DNA from: CAADGY01 sp900696665
Lineage (GTDB): Bacteria; Acidobacteriota; Terriglobia; Bryobacterales; Bryobacteraceae
Direction: 5' to 3'
DNA length: 5,007 bases
Assembly (NCBI GenBank): GCA_035063885.1
Contig: JAPSFM010000190.1
Location: 1-5,007, forward strand
How positions within the stretch are numbered: position 1 is the stretch's first letter; the number at the start of each line of letters is the position of its first letter. This document shows positions 1 to 5,007 of the stretch, piece after piece. The notes beneath the pieces are model-generated. The model was not told where the DNA came from, did no database searches, and saw only the letters and a list, made by a program, of their open reading frames with translations. A program made the position numbers and the translations under genes.

Positions 1-1
1 T

Positions 2-337
2 GAGGAGATGACACGTTTTCGCGAGGCGAAGAAGTTCGCCTCGTACACGGGTCTGGTGCCGTCGAGCTACGCATCAGGCAATCGAATCGTGCACGGGCGC
101 TTGACCAAGCAAGGGAACAAAAGGCTGCGTTGGGCGTTCATCGAGGCCGTATCGCCTGCCGTACGGACGCCGCCGTATCTGCGCAGCTACTATCAGCGGA
201 TCAAGCTGCGCCGCGGGGCCAAAGACGCTCGGACGGCGACGGCACGGAAATTGGCAGAACTGGTTTGGGCAATTTGGACAGAGCGTCGCTGCTATGAAGA
301 ACGCACAGCGGCTACTGGCACAGCAGCAGCGCAGTGA
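2..337 (+). CDS. IS110-family transposase, C-terminal part (5' end outside window)
   Basis: The reading frame is open to the left edge and ends at TGA 335-337, so only about the last 111 residues are seen. They match the C-terminal transposase domain (Transposase_20 type) of IS110-family recombinases: RFREAKKFASYTGLVP, then an ASG motif, then GRLTKQGNKRLRW and a basic helical tail. In this family an N-terminal RuvC-like DEDD domain (not in the window) works with a conserved serine of the C-terminal domain. The serine of the ASG motif (codon 74-76) is the likely counterpart and is intact. The ATG at 8-10 lies inside the domain and is not a real start. The domain is well preserved, unlike the second transposase fragment downstream, which suggests a more recent insertion. 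Whether the full element is intact cannot be judged here. Confidence 0.92.
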   Translation, partial: EEMTRFREAKKFASYTGLVPSSYASGNRIVHGRLTKQGNKRLRWAFIEAVSPAVRTPPYLRSYYQRIKLRRGAKDARTATARKLAELVWAIWTERRCYEERTAATGTAAAQ

Positions 338-340
338 ACG

Positions 341-534
341 AAGGCCACGGTTGCCCTCACTGTGACCTGGGCATCAGGCCCCTTTAGACAGGTTAGGGAA
401 CCGCGAGTCCTACGCGTACGGAGTGTTGCCGGCACAGCCGGGGACGGATGGAAGGATGACTAACGTCCTTAACCAACGGATGTGAAGGGGACGTCTTCGC
501 CAGCAGGCTTGCAGTAACCGCGCGCCGGCTGGCG
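341..534 (+). ncRNA. Candidate IS110/IS1111-type bridge (seeker) RNA region
   Basis: Directly after the transposase stop there is no plausible gene, but stems lie one after another. TGCCCTCA 352-359 pairs with TGA 363-365 and GGGCA 369-373, leaving a 3-base bulge. GGTTAGGGA 391-399 pairs with TCCTTAACC 466-474 (9 bp, one G-U). Inside it, 401-405 pairs with 415-421 with a 2-base bulge, and 425-433 pairs with 437-445 with one mismatch, its core being CCGGC-ACA-GCCGG. AAGGATG 452-458 pairs with CGTCCTT 464-470 and competes with the right arm of the 9-bp stem. CGCCAGC 498-504 pairs with GCTGGCG 528-534. IS1111-subgroup elements are known to encode their guide RNA 3' of the transposase, which is this position. 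Folding was by eye, the RNA ends are not defined, and guide loops cannot be assigned without the element ends and target. Confidence 0.5.
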
Positions 535-599
535 GGAAAAGCAAGAGGCGTGATGTCGTGGTTGACAGAAGGTTTTCATGGAAGGTCACAGGCTGTATC

Positions 600-912
600 G
601 GCTTGTTGGGGCGCGCGCGGACTGAACCTGTCCGAGGAAGCGCCGGGGAGCGGGAAGGCTCTCAACGATATACCGGGGCTGCCCTTCGACGGGATCGTGC
701 GGATCGGGTGGCGGGTGATCGTGGAGCAGATCCGTGGCCTGAACAAGAGCATTGCAGAGTTGGAGGAGACCATTGGCGAGGAAGGCTCCAAGCTGGAGGG
801 ACACCAGAGCCTGACGAGCATCAAGGGGATCGGCAAAACCACCGGGGCGATTCTGTTGAGCGTGATCGGGGACGTGAACGACTTCGCCAGCGAGGGCCGG
901 CTGGCGCGAAAG
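600..912 (+). pseudogene. Remnant of a second IS110-family transposase (middle segment only)
   Basis: The frame running through 613-912 encodes ARGLNLSEEA, then IVEQIRGLNKSIAELEETI, then GHQSLTSIKGIG and ILLSVIGDVNDFASEGRLA. This is the linker, coiled-coil and helix-hairpin-helix segment typical of IS110-family transposases of the IS1111A/IS1328/IS1533 annotation group. Just upstream, GLLG at 600-611 is in another frame (register of 558), and families of this type often read GLL-x-ARGLNL. The two frames meet at the GCGCGCGCG run 611-619, so loss or gain of a dinucleotide there would explain the shift. After about 912 the similarity stops: the expected FGIVP...SG block with the catalytic serine is missing, as is the N-terminal DEDD domain. 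An open frame from ATG 550 to TAG 1177-1179 spans the fragment, but its ends look non-native. No functional transposase can be made from it. Confidence 0.8.
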
Positions 913-1182
913 TTCCTGAAGAGGCTCTGGGGCCCACCAACTGAACTCCAGGCTTCTGGTTTCCGCTCCGTCGCCCGTGGGTTTGGGTGGATAGCAGAAC
1001 GGTGCCCGGCGGTAAGGGTTCGCTACGCCGTGGCAGAAGCCGCCGCACCCTGGCCCCCTGCGCGCCGTTCTACAACGCCAGCTGATCGCGGCGGGCGGCC
1101 CCGGCGGAAACCAGACGCAGAGCAGTTTCCTCGTCTTACGGAAGGCGGGAACCAGGTTGTAGCTGATAAAACATCGTAGGAG
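913..1182. other. Gene-free stretch between IS remnant and glycosidase gene
   Basis: I see no convincing gene here. The frame continuing from the IS110 remnant to TAG 1177-1179 is rich in Arg, Pro and Ala and has no recognisable motif, as expected for chance reading of G+C-rich DNA. The stretch contains the inverted-repeat structure at 952-1118 (separate entry) and a short A/T-richer patch, GTAGCTGATAAAACATCG, at 1159-1176 just before the Shine-Dalgarno of the next gene. A promoter for the glycosidase gene would be expected here or further upstream, but no -35/-10 pair with acceptable spacing is visible. Confidence 0.6.
952..1118. repeat. Inverted-repeat-bounded structured element (167 bp)
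   Basis: GCTTCTGGTTTCCGC at 952-966 is the reverse complement of 1104-1118 at 14 of 15 positions, including 12 perfect consecutive pairs (955-966 with 1104-1115). Between the arms lie further stems: 1003-1014 with 1024-1035 (11 pairs, single-base bulges at 1011 and 1031), 1040-1046 with 1088-1094 (7 pairs), nested 1050-1054 with 1077-1081 (5 pairs), and a weaker 967-972 with 986-991 containing two G-U pairs. All can form together as a closed multi-branch structure. No direct target duplication is visible outside the arms and there is no internal gene. It may be a MITE-like relic, an IS end fragment or a structured RNA. High G+C makes short stems cheap, so the long outer pair is the main evidence. 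Confidence 0.45.
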
Positions 1183-1183
1183 G
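1179..1183 (+). promoter_or_regulatory. Shine-Dalgarno GGAGG for the glycosidase gene
   Basis: GGAGG at 1179-1183, within GGAGGTGA, precedes ATG 1189 with five bases between, which is good spacing. It decides the start: the in-frame GTG at 1183-1185 overlaps the Shine-Dalgarno itself and has no ribosome binding site of its own, so ATG 1189 is preferred. Confidence 0.85.
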
Positions 1184-1188
1184 TGACC

Positions 1189-4100
1189 ATGCAGAGAGCC
1201 TTACTCGCCGCTTGTGTAACCGTGTGCGCAGCGGGCTTGCTGATGTACTCTACCCCGGATGCGATGCCGGATCTCGAACGCGGCTGGCACCATCCGCCAC
1301 CAGAAGCCCGCCCCCATGCTTACTGGCTCTGGCTTAATGGTTACGTCGACCGGGACACCGCCCGCGCGGAACTTCAGGCCATGAAGGACGCTGGTTTCGG
1401 CGGCGTACTCTTATTCGATATGGGAGCCCGTGGCAAACAGGGTTCCGTGCCTCCGGCGGGGCCCGCCTTCCTCAGCGCCGCTTGGCTGAAACAGTTCAAG
1501 GAATCCGTCAGCGAAGCGAAACGCCTCGGCCTTGAAGTCGACTTCTCCGTCGTAAGCAGTTGGGACTTGGGAGGGCACTGGATTGAGCCGCGTCATGCCA
1601 GCATGGGACTCTATCCGTCCGAAATCGCGGTAGAGGGAGGCCGCGAGATTGATGTCGAACTTCCCTTCCCTCCCATTCCGCCAGCCGCTCCCATCGGTGC
1701 AGATGGTAAGCCTATCGTGTGGCGTGATGCCGCCGTACTCGCGGTGCCCAGTTCCCGGCGCGGCGCCGGGCACGAGTTCGTCTTTCTGCTCGATTTGACG
1801 GGCGCCGGAGATCTGAAAGATGCTGTGCTCGACCAGGGCGAACCAGGTAATGCCTCCGTCACTTCCACCATGACTCCGGTTCGCGAGTTCGACCTCTCGC
1901 TCTCTTCGACGGGTGTCGAGGATGCTGACTTCCACCAGGTGGTTCGCGGAAAATTGCGCCGCACGGCGGGTCCGCAGCGGTTTGCGCTACCCCCCGGCAC
2001 GAGGGCCCGCTATGCACGCCTCCGTTTCCTAAGCGGCTATGACATCGGGCGCCCGCGTTGGACGCTCGGCGAGTTCGCTCTCCATGACGTTCACGGCATC
2101 AACGTCGCCGGTTCTCACTCGGCCAACCGCGCCCGCGACGGCGCCAGTCTGGTGCGCTCTTCCGCTCCTTATGGCTACGGCGCCCTCTGGAATCTGGACA
2201 ACCTGCATGACGGCGAGACCGCCGGGCCGCACGGTGTCTATGCCACCGCTGGCGCACCACCCTTTCAGTTCAGTTCCGCCGAGGAGCCGATCAATGTCAC
2301 CTCTCTCGTTGACAGGAATAGCCGTCTGCGCTGGAACGCTCCCGCCGGCAACTGGACTATCCTTCGCTACGTCGTAATGAATACCGGGGAACGGCTGAAG
2401 GTCCCCAGTCCCAACTCCGACGGTTGGGCCACCGACCATTTCAATCCCGAGGCCACCAAGGCCCACATGGACTACGTCATCGCCCGGCTCCGGGAGACGT
2501 TCGGCAACCTTCGCTCCAGCGGGCTCCGCAATCTTTATCTTGCCAGTTACGAGGTGACTGGTCAGATTTGGTCCCCTGGTTTCCTGGACGACTTCAAACG
2601 CCTTCGCGGCTATGACATGACGCCATATCTGCCCGCCATCTTCGGCGCGCGCCTCGGCGGCAACGAAACCACGGCCCGGTTCCTGCACGATTACCGCAAG
2701 ACCCTGAGCGACGTTCTCATCGGCGCCTACTATGTCGCGGCACGAGAAGCTGCCAACAGCGCCGGCCTCGGCATCAAGTCTGAAGCCGGCGGACCCGGCC
2801 CGCCAATCCACAATGTCCCCGTCGATTCTCTCTACGCCAATGGATCCATCGACGAAATCCAGGGCGAATTCTGGCCTTTCCGTCCCGATGCCCATGCACT
2901 TTGGGTGGTAAAGGAAACCGCCTCCGCCGGGCACCTCTACGGCAAACCTCGCATCCACATGGAATCCTTCACGTCCACTCATCACTGGTACGAGGGCCCG
3001 CAGGATCTGAAGGACAGCGCGGACCGTGTTTTTTGCGAGGGCGGCAACCACATGGTGTGGCACACGTGGACCCACGCTCCGCGCGATAGCGGCAAGCCAG
3101 GCTGGGTGTATGGCGCGGGCTCGCACGTCAACACCAATGTCACCTGGTGGCCCAAAATCAAACCTTTCATCGACTATCTGTCGCGCTCGTCGTTCTTGCT
3201 ACAGCGCGGCCGGTTTGTGGGCGACGTCCTTTTCTACTACGGTGACGGCGGCTACAAGTTTGTGCCTCCGCGCAAGGTGCAGCCTGGCCTTGGCCCCGGC
3301 TACGACTACGACTTCATCAACTCCGATGTGATCCTTCGCCGTCTCGCCGTCCGTGACGGCCGCTTCGTACTGCCCGATGGCACCAGTTATGCCGTGCTCG
3401 TCCTGCCCGACTCCAAGGAAGCTCATCCCGACGTGCTCGCAAAACTGGAGCAACTGGTGGCAGCGGGCGGTGTCGTCATCGGTCCCAAACCACAGCGTGC
3501 CCATGGTCTGGAAGGATTTCCGGCGGGTGACCGGCAGGTGCGCGAGATTGCGGAGAGGCTCTGGGGCGATCTTGACGGCACATCGAAAACCGGCCGCTCG
3601 CACGGCAAGGGCCGCATGCTTTGGGGCCGCACACCGCGCGAGGTTCTCGCTTCCATGGACATCGCTCCCGATGTCATTGCACCTGAAGGTATCGATTTCA
3701 TTCACCGCCGCGATGGCACAGTCGACATTTATTTTGTCCGCAATACCGTCTCCGCGGCGGCCTCCGCCACCGTCAGTTTCCGAGTGAACGACCATGAACC
3801 GGAACTCTGGGACCCGGTCTCCGGCACGATCCACCCGGCTCCGTCGTGGCGCCGTACCGCCGATGGCCGCATCGAGGTACCTTTCGAGTTTGCCGCGCAT
3901 GGCTCGATGTTCACCATCTTTCGCCGGGCGTTGAAACGGGCACCGGCCGTGTCGAGAGCACCCACGCTGCCTGCTCCCGCTGCTCTTACCGGACCCTGGA
4001 CGGTGGACTTTACGGGCGGCCCGCAGGGCCTCGTCTTCCCCCAACTTATCTCCTGGACCGTGCACCCCGATCCTGCCGTCCGCGCCTTCTCGGGGACGGC

Positions 4101-4488
4101 ACGCTATCGCACCAAATTCACCCTGCCGCCCGGTTGGTGCGCCCCGGGATGCAACGCCCGTCTCGATCTCGGCCGCCTCTGGACCATCGCCGACGCCACG
4201 CTTAACGGAAAGAATCTCGGCATCGCCTGGACCGATCCCTTCACGCTCGACGCATCCTCTGCTCTTCAGGATGGTGAGAATGAACTCGTCATTGAAGTCA
4301 TCAATACCTGGCACAACAAACTCGTGGCCGATGCCAAGCTACCGCCCAACCAACGTACGACCCGTACAAACATCACCGTCTCCGCAGGCAAGCCCTGGTC
4401 CGAACTCGATCCCCGTGAATCCGGACTCTTCGGACCCGTTCGTATTGCCGCTTCACACGGCCATCCCCACGATAAGGATGAACGCTGA
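1189..4488 (+). CDS. Secreted GH106-type glycoside hydrolase (alpha-L-rhamnosidase-like)
   Basis: The product has 1099 residues from ATG 1189. Residues 1 to about 25 form a signal peptide: a basic QR start and a hydrophobic stretch LLAACVTVCAAGLLMY. LAAC at 6-9 resembles a lipobox but lies too close to the N-terminus, so export by ordinary signal peptidase is more likely. The mature protein opens with RPHAYWLWLNG and GFGGVLLFDM (about 41-78), the usual start of GH106-type barrels, followed by SSWDLGGHW (123-131). Conserved acidic blocks are SYEVTG (Glu455), KSEAGG (Glu532), GEFW (Glu560) and HMESFTS (Glu592), then GGNHMVWHTWTHAP (618-631). GH106 enzymes are inverting, with two catalytic glutamates; Glu455 is a good candidate for one, and Glu560 or Glu592 for the other. 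A flavodoxin/glutaminase-like segment follows (about 665-790), then a C-terminal galactose-binding-like sandwich (about 935-1085, GRLWTIADATLNGKNLG) with Cys984 and Cys988 that could form a disulfide. Length is normal for the family. The exact sugar is unproven, since many family members are only annotated by similarity. Confidence 0.88.
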   Translation: MQRALLAACVTVCAAGLLMYSTPDAMPDLERGWHHPPPEARPHAYWLWLNGYVDRDTARAELQAMKDAGFGGVLLFDMGARGKQGSVPPAGPAFLSAAWLKQFKESVSEAKRLGLEVDFSVVSSWDLGGHWIEPRHASMGLYPSEIAVEGGREIDVELPFPPIPPAAPIGADGKPIVWRDAAVLAVPSSRRGAGHEFVFLLDLTGAGDLKDAVLDQGEPGNASVTSTMTPVREFDLSLSSTGVEDADFHQVVRGKLRRTAGPQRFALPPGTRARYARLRFLSGYDIGRPRWTLGEFALHDVHGINVAGSHSANRARDGASLVRSSAPYGYGALWNLDNLHDGETAGPHGVYATAGAPPFQFSSAEEPINVTSLVDRNSRLRWNAPAGNWTILRYVVMNTGERLKVPSPNSDGWATDHFNPEATKAHMDYVIARLRETFGNLRSSGLRNLYLASYEVTGQIWSPGFLDDFKRLRGYDMTPYLPAIFGARLGGNETTARFLHDYRKTLSDVLIGAYYVAAREAANSAGLGIKSEAGGPGPPIHNVPVDSLYANGSIDEIQGEFWPFRPDAHALWVVKETASAGHLYGKPRIHMESFTSTHHWYEGPQDLKDSADRVFCEGGNHMVWHTWTHAPRDSGKPGWVYGAGSHVNTNVTWWPKIKPFIDYLSRSSFLLQRGRFVGDVLFYYGDGGYKFVPPRKVQPGLGPGYDYDFINSDVILRRLAVRDGRFVLPDGTSYAVLVLPDSKEAHPDVLAKLEQLVAAGGVVIGPKPQRAHGLEGFPAGDRQVREIAERLWGDLDGTSKTGRSHGKGRMLWGRTPREVLASMDIAPDVIAPEGIDFIHRRDGTVDIYFVRNTVSAAASATVSFRVNDHEPELWDPVSGTIHPAPSWRRTADGRIEVPFEFAAHGSMFTIFRRALKRAPAVSRAPTLPAPAALTGPWTVDFTGGPQGLVFPQLISWTVHPDPAVRAFSGTARYRTKFTLPPGWCAPGCNARLDLGRLWTIADATLNGKNLGIAWTDPFTLDASSALQDGENELVIEVINTWHNKLVADAKLPPNQRTTRTNITVSAGKPWSELDPRESGLFGPVRIAASHGHPHDKDER

Positions 4489-4491
4489 ACC

Positions 4492-5007
4492 TTAAGCGGT
4501 GAAATCCCACCGCTCCACGACTTCCGTCTGGGAGCCGGTCTTGCGCAGCAGCCGAATGGAGTCGAATTCGATACTTCCTTCACCGGGGCCGAGGTCCAGT
4601 CCTATTAGTCCCAGAAATCCGGCGGCACGGAAGGGCAGGGAGTAATCGTGCCATTTCCCATCAGGGCGGAATTCCAGCCTCACGCAGTTCTCCGGGCCGG
4701 GTTGATTGACCATCCTGTCGATGGTTCCCCAGAACGCCGTTTGTGGGCGGATAGTGTCCGACCGCGCACGAAACTCCAGCACCAGGTCGCCGCCTTCCGT
4801 CACACACGACCGCAGAATGCTGTTCGTCTTTCCGTTGCAAACTACCTTCAGAGCGCCGCCTGTCCTTGTCGCCGCGGCAAATGCGCGTGTGCACCAGCCG
4901 TCCACTTGTGTGCGGTAGCGGATATCTTCTACCGCGGCCGGCGCCTCCGGGATCCCACCTTTGTCGCCGGTAGACGCAATCCATTCTTTCAACACCGTAC
5001 GCATGCG
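4492..5007 (-). CDS. Sulfatase, C-terminal end with beta-sandwich-like tail domain (5' end outside window)
   Basis: The minus-strand frame is open to the right edge and ends at TAA (4494-4492), giving the last 171 residues. The first part, LKEWIASTGDKGGIPEAP, resembles the terminal segment of type I (formylglycine-dependent) sulfatases, which commonly ends in a WI-x-x-T-x-D-x-G-x-x-PE pattern. The catalytic C/S-x-P-x-R motif would lie upstream, outside the window. About 145 further residues follow, with alternating hydrophobic strands, GKWHDYSLPF, and an end in VVERWDF. This looks like an added beta-sandwich, possibly carbohydrate-binding. The ATG at 5004-5002 is internal and not the start. 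The gene converges on the glycosidase gene with three bases between stop codons. The sulfatase call rests on a short segment; if it is wrong, this is the C-terminus of another exported protein with a sandwich domain. Confidence 0.68.
   Translation of the reverse strand, partial: RMRTVLKEWIASTGDKGGIPEAPAAVEDIRYRTQVDGWCTRAFAAATRTGGALKVVCNGKTNSILRSCVTEGGDLVLEFRARSDTIRPQTAFWGTIDRMVNQPGPENCVRLEFRPDGKWHDYSLPFRAAGFLGLIGLDLGPGEGSIEFDSIRLLRKTGSQTEVVERWDFTA
4495..4514. terminator. Perfect 7-bp hairpin at the convergent gene ends (possible terminator or 3' end stabiliser)
   Basis: AGCGGTG 4495-4501 pairs perfectly with CACCGCT 4508-4514 around a 6-base loop. It starts six bases after the glycosidase stop codon and occupies the last codons of the convergent sulfatase gene. 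Neither strand has a T run after the stem, so it is not a canonical intrinsic terminator. Because the genes are only three bases apart, any termination signal has to lie inside the opposing gene, which makes the position suggestive. Confidence 0.3.

Larger units (their letters stand above)
1..540 (+). mobile_element. Right-hand portion of an IS110-family insertion sequence
   Basis: This groups the transposase tail and the structured non-coding DNA after it. IS110 elements lack classic terminal inverted repeats and leave little or no target duplication, so the right boundary cannot be set from sequence alone. I place it loosely after the last strong hairpin (498-534), because sequence belonging to a different IS110-type transposase begins by about 600. 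The left end is outside the window. Confidence 0.5.

Noticed and set aside
1003..1035. TGCC...GGTTCG...GGCA resembling part of a tRNA T-arm
   Set aside because: No acceptor stem, anticodon arm or D-arm can be laid out around it; it is better described as a bulged hairpin.
1018..1110. A frame reading APFYNAQLIAAG, faintly like the IS110 C-terminal 'FYxRLxAxGK' motif
   Set aside because: Only a few residues agree, the following RKLL block is missing, and the stretch overlaps the stem-rich inverted-repeat region. Too weak to call a transposase tail.
1136..1169. Possible -35 (TTACGG) and -10 (GATAAA) promoter boxes before the glycosidase gene
   Set aside because: The spacing is about 22 bases and both boxes are poor matches, so there is no real support.
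1183..1188. GTG 1183 as the glycosidase start codon
   Set aside because: It overlaps the GGAGGTGA Shine-Dalgarno; ATG 1189 has correct spacing and begins a normal signal peptide.
2029..3126. Long minus-strand open frame (365 codons) opposite the glycosidase gene
   Set aside because: It lies entirely antisense to a well-supported gene, has no recognisable motif, and is the kind of open frame that G+C-rich codon bias produces on the opposite strand.
3199..4314. Long minus-strand open frame (371 codons) opposite the glycosidase gene
   Set aside because: Same reason: antisense to conserved domains of the glycosidase, Gly/Arg-rich with no family signal.
1..5007. CRISPR array, rRNA, complete tRNA, phage or plasmid origin
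   Set aside because: No regularly spaced direct repeats and no recognisable RNA-gene or origin motifs were seen on either strand.

Overview
The window (about 60% G+C by eye) looks like a piece of a heterotrophic, polysaccharide-degrading bacterial chromosome. A large exported GH106-type glycosidase beside a sulfatase carrying an extra C-terminal sandwich domain, next to IS110-family debris, fits Acidobacteriota of the Bryobacterales/Solibacter kind. Planctomycetota or Verrucomicrobiota remain possible. No rRNA or marker gene settles it, so this is inference.

Layout. (1) 1-337: C-terminal part of an IS110-family transposase running in from the left edge. (2) 338-549: no gene, but a dense series of hairpins directly after the transposase stop, where IS1111-type members of the family encode their guide ('bridge' or 'seeker') RNA. 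(3) 600-912: a decayed middle fragment of a second, different IS110-family transposase, with a probable frameshift in a GC dinucleotide run. (4) 913-1182: no gene, but a 14/15 inverted repeat (952-966/1104-1118) enclosing several further stems; it is either a small mobile-element relic or a structured RNA. (5) 1189-4488: an intact 1099-residue secreted glycoside hydrolase of the GH106 (alpha-L-rhamnosidase-like) type, behind a strong Shine-Dalgarno. (6) 4492-5007, minus strand: the C-terminal end of a sulfatase continuing past the right edge, with a beta-sandwich-like tail domain.

How they may work together. The glycosidase and sulfatase genes converge with only three bases between their stop codons. 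Their pairing suggests degradation of a sulfated, rhamnose-containing (or similar deoxysugar) polysaccharide: the sulfatase would remove sulfate and the glycosidase would cleave exposed residues outside the cytoplasm. The left third is an insertion-sequence scar that now forms the upstream region of the glycosidase gene. The best candidates for something undescribed are the structured RNA after the transposase, the inverted-repeat element at 952-1118, and the sulfatase tail domain.
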